Assembly: GCA_965644295.1 (NCBI GenBank)
Contig: CBFFRP010000296.1
Location: 186,001 to 250,000 of the forward strand
Reading direction: 5' to 3'
From: Paraphysomonas bandaiensis
Taxonomy: Eukaryota; Chrysophyceae
DNA: 64,000 bases
Positions 49,399 to 60,417 of the stretch are shown here, piece by piece (position 1 is the stretch's first letter; each line of letters opens with the position of its first letter). Both the position numbers and the translations under genes were made by a program. Below the pieces are notes generated by a model, which was not told the origin of the DNA, did not search any database, and saw only the letters and a list, made by a program, of their open reading frames with translations.

Positions 49399-50724
49399 AT
49401 GAGCTCTGTTTCTATATCAGCTGCTTTCGACAGCGGTAACATCGAAGTAGTGGACATTAAGGACGGATGCATTGCGCTTAATATCAGAGACGAGCCTTTC
49501 ACTGTCAGTGAAAACAGGCAACACAAGCAATGGTTTCACTTCAGAGCGTTGGGCGTTAAGGATGTAGAGTGCGTGTATACTATACTAAATGCACATGACT
49601 GCTCCTTCCCTGACGCCTGGCCCGGTTTCAATATATGTGCTTCGTATGACAGATCCTTCTGGTTTAGAGTACCAGGTTCTTATGAAGATGGAAAACTTAC
49701 TTGGTCCTTGAAATCAGAACACTCTGAAGTTTACTTTGCGTTGTTTGTTCCATATAGCCAGGAAAGACATCTAGACCTTATTTCCAAGGTTTCTGCTTCC
49801 GACCGAGCCATTGTACGCTCCATCGGAAAGACATTGGACGGAAGAGATCTTGACCTATTGGTCTTTGGTACTGGTCCTTTGAAAATATGGGCAATTGCCA
49901 GGCAACATCCTGGAGAGAGCATGGCTGAATGGTGGATGGATGGGTACATTAATCGCTTGCTTGACCCTGTGGATGCCGTGGTAAGGAAGCTTCTCAACGA
50001 AGCAACCTTTTATGTTATTCCAAATATGAACCCTGATGGATCTGTGCGTGGTCACTTGCGAACCAATGCTTGTGGTGCGAATCTAAACAGAGAATGGGCC
50101 AACAGTGGCATCTATAAAGCCCCTACGTTGGAACGATCACCAGAAGTTTTTCATGGTAGGTACAATCACAACTGGCGTGTTATATATACGCTGACTATAA
50201 CTGTATAGCATTGCGTGAGATTGATGCCGCGGGTTGTGATATGTTTATTGATGTTCACGGCGAGGAGGAACTCGGCATGAACTTCATTGCTGGATTAGAG
50301 GTTGTAGCAATATAATGTTCACAGTGTGACCCTTATATTAGCATGAAGGGTATACCAAGTTGGGGTCCGCGCCTTCAAGATCTTCAATCTAAGTTTCTTT
50401 CTATTCTTGTGGAGGTGCGTGTATTAGTTAATGCTATTTATCACCTGAAATGAAGTTGTTTTACATGCGCAGGTGAATCCGGATATGCAATCAAAGCCGG
50501 GGTATGACATTCCCGGTCCTGAGGGTGCGAATCTTGCAGTGTGTTCTAATCAAATTGGCCAACGCTTTGACTGTCTGTCTTTTACTTTGGAAATGCCTTT
50601 CAAAGATACTTCCTATGACCCTGAGCCCGTCCAGGAATGGAGCAACGAGAGATCACAGAGATTGGGTGCTTCATTTTTGGATTCTATTCTTCGAGTGTTG
50701 CCTGACTTGAGGTCTTCGGAATAA
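49399..50724 (+). CDS. M14 metallocarboxypeptidase, CCP/bacterial M14-like
   Basis: Zinc carboxypeptidase of the cytosolic (M14D, Nna1-type) branch. Exons 49399-50155, 50209-50300, 50349-50414 and 50473-50724 (introns 53, 48 and 58 nt) give 388 residues with agreeing phases. A beta-rich N-terminal domain (DPxFxW-like CASYDRSFWFRVPG) precedes the peptidase. Zinc ligands are ARQHPGES (His, Glu) and DVHGEEEL (His). NPDGSVRGHLRTN and GANLNREW bind the substrate carboxylate, and TLEMPFKD holds the catalytic Glu. Length and the compact layout resemble bacterial single-domain CCP homologues rather than the large animal deglutamylases. It could trim polyglutamate or C-terminal residues of proteins; the target is unknown. 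Confidence 0.9.
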
Positions 50725-51769
50725 TGTTTCCAGTGGTGGAGGCATGTTTGATTTGTTTAGTTAACATTGACATTGTTTAGGCATAGTATTTACAGTTATA
50801 GTAATAAACACATTACTTTTACACTTTAATACTCATGCATAAAGATGCGATGTCCTGACTGTCAAGTTCATTAACGAAACTAAACAGTGTAAAAAGCACT
50901 CTATTTTATGAGGGATGAGTTTTATAGATTATAGACGTAACAATTGCGTTGCTTGTGTAGCAGCTAAAACTGATCCAGCGTAAAGTTAGAAGTAAGTGTA
51001 CAAATAAAGAAGACAAATAGTAGAGTGATTTTATATCATTATCACTTAAATAATTCGGAGAGTTGTCACCAATAAAACGACTATCTTGCAGTCCTCTTAT
51101 TATGAGAAGAGATATATACATATTTACCTTATACTATACCTGCTGTTCATAATTCAGTGTGGCCATCTCGTTCGTATGCATGAACTATTCGTAAAGATTG
51201 ACTATCCTACAATCGATGTGTTGGTATGCTTAATATTATCAATTTGATGATCTTGGTGTCTGCACTGATTAATCCAGAGTCTGTGTCAACTGTCATGGAC
51301 TATTGAAGCGTTGTAAAGTGCAGAGGTTAGAGCCCAGTTAGTTCTTAAGGCAGCATGATGGGCTCTGCGCTGCAGTTTTGTCCCAATATTCTTGTACTTG
51401 TGTGGCATTGTAGCTAACTCCAGTTGTACAGGAAGGCCACAGGTAGAGGAGTACGTATATAGTTGTAGTGCACGGGTACAAGGAGTAGGAGTAGAACCTA
51501 CATGTACGCTATTCGTACTGCTACACTGCCGTACTGCTATATGGAGAACATGCCCTACGTGGACAGTTCTTCTGCATGCTGTACACGTACACCATATACG
51601 TATATACGTATATACATCTATATACGCTCTGTAGGTTACGGTAACTGCCTGCGCATATGTGGCATAATTCTACACACAGCAGATTCCATACTTAGATATA
51701 GAAGCCAGTGGTGCGCATGCCACAACCCACATAACTATCAAGGTGATTCTATTAATGACGTGAGATCCA
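50725..51769. other. Intergenic stretch
   Basis: No supported gene. It is AT-rich to about 51330, then less so. Short frames here show no family resemblance. Confidence 0.45.
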
Positions 51770-54700
51770 ATGGGTGGAGGGGTATCTTTAGTGGAGTCTC
51801 CCGATATAACAAGCGAAAGAGATGATGGTTATCATCCCACAACAGCCTTCCGAGGAGGGAAACTCCTAGGCGATGAGAACCAACGCAGGAGACTCATCAT
51901 AGATGACGGGAATATGGATGTATATGATAGTGATGATAGCGGATCAAAGATCGAATCGATCGACTTAGAGAGTAATTTGGATATATTTCATGAGAAGACG
52001 AACGAGTCTTATACTGTCACTATTCGCACGACAGACTTCACGATATGGATAAAGTTTAAGGATGAAGCCTCTCAAGCGCAGTGGTCAGAAAAATTTCACA
52101 AAGAAATTGTAATTGCAAGATCAAAAATGGAGCAAGGGCATTCCCGTGGCCTTGACCGTCTCTTGGATATGATGAAGCCACTGAAACCAGATAATAGTAG
52201 CAACAATGATGTTCCACAGCGAGCAGAAGTAGATAATACTCGCAAAAAGATAATGGCATCGCATCAGAGTATGGTGAGTACGATACCTGCCCCCGCTATG
52301 AAAATTGTGATACTTGTTGTGGGCACCCGTGGCGATGTTCAACCGTTTGTGAATTTCGGTTTAGAGCTCAAATCTCGTGGGCATGATATTAGAATCGCAA
52401 CGCACGCTGAGTATAGAGGAGATGTTGTGCGAGAAGGATTGAAGTTTTATCCCTTGGCAGGTGTGTCTAGTTTCACGTTGTGAATGACAAATGTTGCCTA
52501 GGTATACCGTCATTTACACTTAGCGTTTTCGTGTGCAGGAGACCCAAGGAAACTGTCTGAGTATATGGTGAAAACCGCTGGCCGATTAATCCCAGATTTA
52601 CTTAATGAGGAAGAGCGTGCAGAACTTCCTGAAAAAATGCAAATGTTGCGAGATATATGCTTCTCAACCTGGCCCGCCTGTACGAAGCCTGATCCCGAGG
52701 ATGACAGTAAGGCAGAGTTTGTGGCTGAAGCAATTATATCCAATCCTGTCACGTATGGGCATATACATTGCGCTGAAGCCCTTGCCGTACCGCTGGTATC
52801 TTCTTTAACTTTTATGCTAACTTAGCTAACTCTAGCTCAGCATATTATGTTTCCACAGCCTTGGTACCCGACCAAAGCGTTTCCTCATCCGCTATCCAAC
52901 CTGGGGTTCGAAAATAAGTGGAGTTTAAAAAACCGTTTGAGTTATCGAATAGTGAACGAGTTTTTCTGGATTGGCCTGGGGTCTATCATAAATGAGTTCA
53001 GGAGAAAAGTGCTGCTGTTACCGGTTATACGGTCTGGTGAGGGCGGTGAATCTCTCTTGGTGGATTTAGATGTACCAATTTCCCACATGTGGTCTCCTTC
53101 ATTCGTTCCACGATGTGTAGATTGGCCTTCTCATGTGGATGTTGTCGGAGATTTCCTACGCTCAAGTAATTCCCCGACTGAGGAATACATGCCGGACACA
53201 AGGCTTCAGCAATTTTTACAGTCCTGTGGTGCAAATCGGCCTATATACATTGGGTTTGGAAGCATGGTTATATCTGACCCTCAAAAGTTAGTAGAAGTGA
53301 TAAAGGTAACCGTCGACGCAATTCTGTTTTGTTGTTGATACCGGGGATGAACGTTAGGGGGCCGCAGAAGACACAGGTTTCTCGGTTATCCTTCAGAGCG
53401 GGTATTGAGTTCTTGTTTTTATGGTCTGACTCTCAATTAGTGTGTCTTACAGGTGGACAAAGTATGCAGACGATTACGAGAAAATATCTGACCGAGTGAT
53501 GGTTGTTGGAGCGATGGTACAAATGCTGAGCTGAAAGTATTTTATGTTCTGTAACATTTTCTTTAGCCCCACAACTGGCTGTTTCAGCAGGTTTCGGCTA
53601 CCATCCACCATGGAGGGGCTGGAACAACATCTGCGGGCCTTCGAGCTGGAAATCCAGCTTTTATATGTCCGTTTTTTGGGGACCAACATTTCTGGGCAGA
53701 GATGGTTTATCGAGCTGGAGTCGGCCCAAGGGGTTGTCCTATAGGATCTCTGACGAAAGAAAAACTGGTGGAAGCATTCAAAGTTCTTGAGTCGCATGAA
53801 ACAAAGAAAAACGTAGCTGTATTGAGTCAGAAAATGAATGCTGAGAATGGTGTGCGAATTGGAGCTGAAAGTTTTTTCAGAAACCTTCCGTTGGAAGACA
53901 TGCTGTGCGAAGTCAGTCTGTTTCGTCATAGCAGTCGTATTGCAAGGGTGTACTGTCAGGATTGCGGTCTGAAGATGTGCTCTGAAGTTGATGCAGTTGT
54001 TCATCGCCCTCAGGGCGGGCGGTCAACTCATACCCGCATGCCATATCGGTGTGTTAAGTGGGGCGTGGATCCCCCCAGTGGACTTCTGGAAGGTTTAGAA
54101 CAAGGGGTAGGAGCAGCAATGTACGAATTCGCGGGAGGAATTTATGATCTTGTTGCCAAACCAATTGAGGGAGCACGGGAGGGTGGAGCTGTTGGAGCTG
54201 CTGTGGGTGTTGCCAAAGGCGTTGTAGGCTTAATCGCACGGCCCATCAAGGGAGGAGGGATAATGATTGACCGCATTTCTCAATCAGTAAGTGGAGATCA
54301 TATTCGTCGAAATAGGACTGTGGCGGAAACTGTTCAATCAGGAGTACGCGAGGTATTTTCATTTATCCCCGACAATGCACCGTCAAGTAGTCAAGCCGCA
54401 TTGGATGACACGCAGAATGTTCAGCAGCTGCCAGAGGATGCAGAGAGTCTTACACCTGAAGCTGCATCTATTGAAGAATCGTTCGTCAAAGCATCTCATT
54501 TTCGAAAATTTTGGATGACATTAGATTTATCTGGAGATAGATTTGTAAACTTGGAAGAGTTGAAGAAGTTTATGCCCGCAGAAGGTCTTGAATTCATCAT
54601 TATGGCTGCGGTGTACTAATATTTTACAGAGGCTGAAGCTCTCCTCCAAATGGCCGATTGTAATCATGATGGCGAACTAACGTTTGCTGAATTGGCTTCT

Positions 54701-54844
54701 AATGTACGTGTGCTAAGATTATGAAATCCACGACTGATGATAATATCTTTTCAGATTATTAGGTACGAAGAAAGCAAGAGCTCCAACGGATTTTCAAACT
54801 GTAATCCCTCTCAGGATGCAGTTGTTATCGACACATCGAAATAA
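51770..54844 (+). CDS. Sterol 3-beta-glucosyltransferase with PH, VPS13-like and EF-hand parts
   Basis: UGT80/Atg26-type enzyme that moves glucose from UDP-glucose to membrane sterols. Exons 51770-52460, 52539-52795, 52841-53305, 53358-53401, 53453-53516, 53567-54584, 54630-54703 and 54755-54844 join in phase to 900 residues. The N-terminal part includes the end of a PH-like domain (YTVTIRTTDFTIWIKFKDEA). The GT1 domain starts at MKIVILVVGTRGDVQPFVNF and continues through HIMFPQPWYPTKAFPHP to the donor site ATIHHGGAGTTSAGLRAG and CPFFGDQHFWAE. After it, GLEQGVGAAMYEFAGGIYDL and AKGVVGLIARPIKGGG resemble the VPS13/ATG2 C-terminal amphipathic region. Two EF-hands close the protein (DLSGDRFVNLEE, DCNHDGELTFAE), suggesting Ca2+ control. 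It acts at membranes. The Ca2+-binding tail is unusual for the family. Confidence 0.93.
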
Positions 54845-55156
54845 TGCATCTTTAGCGTGTTCAATTTTAATTCTATCTTAGCACATTTATAGCTGTCCTA
54901 AGTCCTATATTTAGAGTTGTGCGATTAGTAAATGTATTTTTTGGTACTGCACTAGCTAGAAGTTAGAAATATTTATAAGCATGTGTAGACTAGAAACCAT
55001 GCGAAAGAGATAGACGAAGTGTGTAATGAAAGTTATAGTATCATTTCTTTACAAATACAGAGACTCTATTCTATGTCTCCATAATATACTTATAGTGGAT
55101 AAATTTTACTAAGTTCAGTTGAGCTATACACTAAAGACTAAAGATATTCAAAATGA
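54845..55156. other. 3' flank of the sterol glucosyltransferase gene
   Basis: AT-rich sequence running to the target duplication of the Copia element. No gene seen. Confidence 0.45.
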
Positions 55157-55161
55157 TGGAT

Positions 55162-55468
55162 TATTAATTTACGCTTTTAGTTAGTGCAATATTGACTGAT
55201 TGATATTATAGGAGATATAGTAAGTTTATGATGTTGTAGCCCTGTGAGTTAGGAACCACGTCATTCACCAACATCAACATTCTGTTCTACAAATCATATC
55301 TTTAACAGCTACTATATTTTCAGTTTCTTTGTATACTTGTAATAGCTACTCCTATACTGTAGTCATGTATATTCTGTATTTCATTGCTACATAGAATACA
55401 GGATAACTACTAGCGATTGACTTTACCAAACTTCAAGTACGCACGTAGGAGTTGGTTGTAGTTCAATA
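55162..55468 (-). repeat. Copia 3' LTR
   Basis: 307 bases, plus-strand ends tattaatt...gttcaata. The LTR termini read TA...TA, forming a TATT/AATA inverted pair instead of the usual TG...CA. It matches the other LTR base for base on inspection. Confidence 0.95.
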
Positions 55469-55516
55469 CTCCCACTCAATGAACATATCAGAATATACTG
55501 TGATGAGCAAGTCTAC

Positions 55517-58500
55517 TTAGTGCGATACCATAGTGTGCACATGCTGATAGTGCAGCTTCTCGGACAAGGCTTTAGTCATCACGTCTGCTGTCATCTCTGC
55601 CGTTGGCACATGATTCAGCCTGACGATACAGCCTCCCACTTGCTCTCGAATCCAATGATACTTGATCCGAATATGCTTGGAACGTTTATGATTTACCGGG
55701 TTCTGAGCTAGATCAATCGCACTCTTGCTGTCCATATTCAAGATTGTTGGAGACGCATTCTTACTGAGCTCAAATCCACGAATTCCGAGCTCTGTCATCA
55801 CCCCTCGTATCCATACAATCTCCTGAATTGCAGCATATGCAGCCATATATTCAGCTTCCATAGTCGACGTAGCCACTGTTGGCTGCAGTCTGGACTGCCA
55901 TGCAATTGGAGCACCCCACAGATATACGATATACCCTGTAGTGGATCTGCATGTATCCAGATCTCCGGCCCAATCTGCATCAGAGTACACACATAGAGGG
56001 TCTTCATCTGTGAAATTAGGAAATATGATACCTTGATCAACTGTATTTTCTAAATACAATAAAGTATGCAGAGCAGCTTGACATGCAGCGTACGTGGGTC
56101 TTGTGGTGAACCGGGAGAGAAGATTTACTGTATATGCCATGTCTGGTCTAGTATGCACTGCCAAATACATTAAGGCACCAATAACAGATTGATAGGGAAA
56201 TGCATCAACGTATTCTCTCTGTTTTCGAGTTTCTTCCTCTTTTGCATCCTTGGACAACTTTAGGCCAGGTGGTAGAGGTGTGGTTGCCTTGCACCGTCTC
56301 TTCTTTTCTGACAACAAGTGATTGAATCTGGCCACAACATCTTTAGCATATGCAGACTGATGTAACTTAATCTGGCCATTATGACGCTCAATGGTAAGAC
56401 CTAAATAATGCTTAAGGTCCCCCATATCTTGCATGGCATATTGAGTCTTAAAGGCGCTGATGACTTCTTCAATATGACGGCTGTCAGAGCTGAGCACAAT
56501 GATATCATCTACATACACAAGTATCATATGTAGGTTATCATCAGTACCCTTGAGTACAAATAAACATGGGTCAAGAACACATTGTTTATACCCCATCGCC
56601 TTTATACTGTCCTTCAGCATTGAATGCCAATTTCGAGGCGCTTGTTTTAGGCCATACAAACTCTTCAGAATCTTCAAACAACAGCCTTGTGGAATATCTA
56701 TTCCTGCAGGTGGAGACATAAACACGTCTTCGTCCAGATCTGCATACGGAAATGCCGTTTCTACATCGAGTTGACGGAGTTGCAGATTGTATCGCAGAGC
56801 CAGTGCTAGTGCTAGCCTAAATGATACACCTTTAGCTACTGGGGAGAATGTCTCATTATAGTCGACTCCTTGTTCTTGAGTAAACCCTTTCGCCACAAGT
56901 CGAACTTTGAACTTCTTAATTTTTCCAAGATGGTCGCGCTTTACTTTAAAGACCAATTTAGATTTTATGATTTTTCGGTGTTTCGGCCTTCGGACAATCT
57001 TCCAGCATGTCCTTCGTTCAAGCTTGTGCACCTCCTTCCTGGTAGCTTCAATCCAGTATGTTCTCTGTGGAGTCTTCTTTGCTTCTGCCAGCGTCTGTGG
57101 CTCTTTAATTGTGCTGTTGGAGGAATCAAGAAACAATGAGACATCGCCGAGGACACCAACGTTAACAATGTGCCGTTTTTTTCGAGGTCGTTTTTCAGTT
57201 CTGGGATTTCGATCTGCCCCACCTGTTGAAGATGCGCCCCGATTTGAGCGGTCAGGAGTCCTCTGTTCATTGTCACTGTCATTACAAGTCTGATCCAACT
57301 CATTTCGCAAACTATTAAACTTGTCGGTCTGACACTTTGTAGAGTGAGTCATCTTTACTACATCTTTGATATGAATTGGAGTTTGCTCCTCGGTAGTATT
57401 TCCTTTCATATCTAATCTCCTATATGCAACAATGACTCCTCTTCTCTCTATCACTCTGGTGGTAACATAACACAGGTGTCCATCAAGATGTCTGAGGCCC
57501 ACCAGGTACTGATAGTCATTTACACTCTCTGCTGTTTCTGAGGTGTCGATTTGTAGATTATCTATTTCGTCGAAATACTCCTGTGAACGCTCTGGAATTG
57601 ACTCATCAAACTGTGCATTGACTGCAACAATAATAGCATTCAGGTCTGGAATATATATTTGGTGTCCAACAGGTTGTTGACATTGTCCCATATAGTATCC
57701 AGGTTTTCCCTTTTCTTTCCACTCTTTGCGGCGCTGCTCCTTCGGCACAATAGCCCATGCCTTGCAGCCCCAGATCTTCAAGTCACTCACATCTGGTGCG
57801 GTTCCAGTAATATACTCAAAAGGTGAGATGTATCCTTTCGTTGTCTTCGTAGGTAACCTGTTGATCAGATATACAGCATGCAAGACTGCTTTGAACCAAA
57901 ATACTGATGGCATGCCACTATCGAGCAATATAGCAAGGGCCATCTCCTTCACTGTACGATTAGTGCGTTCCGATAGCGAATTCATTTCGGGTGTGTCACG
58001 TGGAGTCCAAGTAACCTGTACAGTCCTTGTGCTGGTGGTTTCACGTAAGTACTGCCTGACATGTTGCCCTACTAGTTCTCCTGCGCCATCTGCATGATAT
58101 CGTCGTAGTTGCAATCCTTCTTTGACAAGTTGGGTCTCTACCATGTCCTTCATACACTTTAACACTTCACTCCCAGTCTTGTTTTTCAACCCATAAGCCC
58201 ATACATGTTTTGCATCACTGTGCTTGAATAGTAACACATGTTTGTAGCCTTCCATCGATGGCGTGTTTAGGACTTCCATCGTATCTGCACTGAGCACCCC
58301 TCTCTCCTTTGGGTTGTTGTCTAAGTTCATCAACTGGCGTGGAGTCCTGAAGTTCTTTCTCGTGAGTTTCGATCGCATGCAGGTATTACATTTGCATATC
58401 GTTTTTTTGTGTTTTTTTCTGAAATATTTCTTGTCCAGATTTATTCCATCAACTAGGCCTCGGCGGTCGGACTCAGTCAGTTTATCATAGTTGACATGGC

Positions 58501-60034
58501 CAAGTCTTTTGTGCCATAGAATTCGCTGGTCATCAAACCCCTGCTCCTCAAGTGCTGCTGAGGATTCTTCTCCAAGCTGAAGTAAGTCTTCGAGTCGAAC
58601 TGGATATAATCCATTAACACTTCTCTGTCTAGTGAGTGTCTTGTTCGTAGTCTTATTTCGAATGACGACTTCATCATTATCGAACGTCACAACACAACCC
58701 CTATCTGTGATGCTCTTCATATCTACGAGGTTCTTACTTGCTTCAGGTGCGTAGTACACCTTTTTAAAGCTTCCTACATCGCCAACACTGTGTATTGACA
58801 GTTTACCTTTGTTCGCTGTGGACATCTGCCTATCAGCGCGCTGAAGGTTGGTCATGTGGTTTTTGGAGGTAAGGATCATCTTGTTGCACCCGCTGTCTAA
58901 ATAAATAACATCTGACATGCTCTGTGCTAGATTCACCTCTTCTTCCACACATATCATCGATTCGTATCCCGCTTCATCTTCTGAATCATGTACAGACACT
59001 CGCGGTTTCTTCTTGTTCTTGTAGGGTGCCGTTTCCCTTCTAGAGTCTCGCCCCCGTTTAGAACTGACCACTGCAGCTTTAGCAGTCTTCAAGTGGAAGC
59101 AGTCTTTAGTCTGATGGCCTGGGATGTCACATATCTCACACACAGGTAGCTTTGTTTTGTTATCACCCCTGTTTCTGTGATCTCTATCTTTTCTCTGTGA
59201 TCTTGTCCCCTTCATCCTCTTTATGACATGCTCTGGAGTCTTGCACTCCCTAGCAAAGTGGCCAAGTTTCTTGCACTTATTGCATCTGCCCTTTCTCTTG
59301 TGCTCTTTCCATTTACTGTCATCCACTGCTTGATTGACACTGTCTTCCCCTGAATTTTGCAACGCATGCTTGCCGAATGATGTGTTTTCATACCCTTTGA
59401 TTAGGCTGCTTGCTCTTGCGTATGTCACATCGTTTGCTGTATACAGGCTGTGTGCTAGTTGGGAATATCTCTTGTCTGTGAGACCTTCCTTTAGTCGAGT
59501 GAGCTTGTCGTCTTCCGTGACTTCACGACCTAGATTCTCGAGAATCTTGGCCTGGGCTTCAACGCTGTCGACGAACTCTGCTCCTGACTGACTTGAGGTA
59601 ATCTTCATTGAATTGAACTTTGTGACCTCTGCCTGTACTGTATTCTTTTCAACGTTGAGAAATCTCTCTTCCAGTGCCTGTAGTAACCCTTTTGCTGTAC
59701 TTCCTTCGTAGAGAGCCGCTGTTGTGCCTGCTTTTGGGTGAGCATTGCACACTTCCATCAGGAAGGAGTACGCGGTCTCGTTCCGGGTGTTCCAGAGTTT
59801 CTTCGCTTTGCGTAGTCGCTTCTTCTGTGCATCAGTCATATGAGCTCCCGCTGGGACTGTAGAGTCTAGATCATGAATGTGCCTTGGTTTATCCTTTGAG
59901 AGGACAAGATGAGCTCGATTGTGTCTCATGAGGAATGAGGTGAAGAGCTTCTTGAATTTCTTGAAGTTCAGTTCCTCGAAGGGAGGTACCTTTGAGCCTG
60001 AGGCGACATTCGTGAAATTTCCATCCGCTGCCAT
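55517..60034 (-). CDS. Copia Gag-Pol polyprotein
   Basis: 1,505 residues in one frame. In order: Gag with a UBN2-like region (ALEERFLNVEKNTVQAEVTK); a CCHC knuckle (CNKCKKLGHFAREC) and a second C/H knuckle (CEICDIPGHQTKDC); an aspartic protease (YLDSGCNKMI); the pre-integrase zinc motif (HKRLGHVNYDKL ... CNTCMRSK); the integrase DDE core (SADTME, HADGAGELVG, SLSERTNRTVKEM); reverse transcriptase (ASTYGLKQAP-type SLYGLKQAPRNWH, YVDDIIVLSS); and RNase H (YSDADWAGDLDTCRSTTGY, STMEAEYMA). The Gag-Int-RT-RNaseH order defines Copia. All catalytic residues are present and no stop or frameshift is seen, so the element may be active. No separate gag stop or frameshift site is present, so Gag must be made by processing or another route. 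Confidence 0.97.
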   Translation of the reverse strand: MAADGNFTNVASGSKVPPFEELNFKKFKKLFTSFLMRHNRAHLVLSKDKPRHIHDLDSTVPAGAHMTDAQKKRLRKAKKLWNTRNETAYSFLMEVCNAHPKAGTTAALYEGSTAKGLLQALEERFLNVEKNTVQAEVTKFNSMKITSSQSGAEFVDSVEAQAKILENLGREVTEDDKLTRLKEGLTDKRYSQLAHSLYTANDVTYARASSLIKGYENTSFGKHALQNSGEDSVNQAVDDSKWKEHKRKGRCNKCKKLGHFARECKTPEHVIKRMKGTRSQRKDRDHRNRGDNKTKLPVCEICDIPGHQTKDCFHLKTAKAAVVSSKRGRDSRRETAPYKNKKKPRVSVHDSEDEAGYESMICVEEEVNLAQSMSDVIYLDSGCNKMILTSKNHMTNLQRADRQMSTANKGKLSIHSVGDVGSFKKVYYAPEASKNLVDMKSITDRGCVVTFDNDEVVIRNKTTNKTLTRQRSVNGLYPVRLEDLLQLGEESSAALEEQGFDDQRILWHKRLGHVNYDKLTESDRRGLVDGINLDKKYFRKKHKKTICKCNTCMRSKLTRKNFRTPRQLMNLDNNPKERGVLSADTMEVLNTPSMEGYKHVLLFKHSDAKHVWAYGLKNKTGSEVLKCMKDMVETQLVKEGLQLRRYHADGAGELVGQHVRQYLRETTSTRTVQVTWTPRDTPEMNSLSERTNRTVKEMALAILLDSGMPSVFWFKAVLHAVYLINRLPTKTTKGYISPFEYITGTAPDVSDLKIWGCKAWAIVPKEQRRKEWKEKGKPGYYMGQCQQPVGHQIYIPDLNAIIVAVNAQFDESIPERSQEYFDEIDNLQIDTSETAESVNDYQYLVGLRHLDGHLCYVTTRVIERRGVIVAYRRLDMKGNTTEEQTPIHIKDVVKMTHSTKCQTDKFNSLRNELDQTCNDSDNEQRTPDRSNRGASSTGGADRNPRTEKRPRKKRHIVNVGVLGDVSLFLDSSNSTIKEPQTLAEAKKTPQRTYWIEATRKEVHKLERRTCWKIVRRPKHRKIIKSKLVFKVKRDHLGKIKKFKVRLVAKGFTQEQGVDYNETFSPVAKGVSFRLALALALRYNLQLRQLDVETAFPYADLDEDVFMSPPAGIDIPQGCCLKILKSLYGLKQAPRNWHSMLKDSIKAMGYKQCVLDPCLFVLKGTDDNLHMILVYVDDIIVLSSDSRHIEEVISAFKTQYAMQDMGDLKHYLGLTIERHNGQIKLHQSAYAKDVVARFNHLLSEKKRRCKATTPLPPGLKLSKDAKEEETRKQREYVDAFPYQSVIGALMYLAVHTRPDMAYTVNLLSRFTTRPTYAACQAALHTLLYLENTVDQGIIFPNFTDEDPLCVYSDADWAGDLDTCRSTTGYIVYLWGAPIAWQSRLQPTVATSTMEAEYMAAYAAIQEIVWIRGVMTELGIRGFELSKNASPTILNMDSKSAIDLAQNPVNHKRSKHIRIKYHWIREQVGGCIVRLNHVPTAEMTADVMTKALSEKLHYQHVHTMVSH

Positions 60035-60340
60035 ATTAATTTACGCTTTTAGTTAGTGCAATATTGACTGATTGATATTATAGGAGATATAGTAAGTTTA
60101 TGATGTTGTAGCCCTGTGAGTTAGGAACCACGTCATTCACCAACATCAACATTCTGTTCTACAAATCATATCTTTAACAGCTACTATATTTTCAGTTTCT
60201 TTGTATACTTGTAATAGCTACTCCTATACTGTAGTCATGTATATTCTGTATTTCATTGCTACATAGAATACAGGATAACTACTAGCGATTGACTTTACCA
60301 AACTTCAAGTACGCACGTAGGAGTTGGTTGTAGTTCAATA
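60034..60340 (-). repeat. Copia 5' LTR
   Basis: Identical by eye to the 3' LTR. It lies 77 bases after the stop codon of the NOG2 gene, in the same transcriptional direction, so read-through from NOG2 into the LTR is possible. Confidence 0.95.
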
Positions 60341-60417
60341 TGGATACAATACTTATTTTACTGATACATGCGTTAAAATATATACCAATCATATTGCTAT
60401 GCTCATTAGTAATTCAA

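Larger units (their letters stand above)
55162..60340 (-). mobile_element. Intact Ty1/Copia LTR retrotransposon
   Basis: 5,179-base element bounded by 307-base LTRs and a perfect 5-base target duplication TGGAT (55157-55161 and 60341-60345). The LTRs look identical and the polyprotein frame is uninterrupted, so insertion was recent. On the minus strand gtgggag lies directly before the 3' LTR as the polypurine tract. The 5' LTR abuts the polyprotein ATG, so TGGCAGCGGATGG both begins the reading frame and is the only place for the primer-binding site. Confidence 0.97.

Noticed and set aside
51392-51825. Plus-strand frames upstream of the sterol glucosyltransferase
   Set aside because: No resemblance to PH-domain starts or other families, and no in-phase join to the gene was found.
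56870-57303. Frames opposite the Copia polyprotein
   Set aside because: They are shadows of the real 1,505-residue frame, which has complete retroelement domains.
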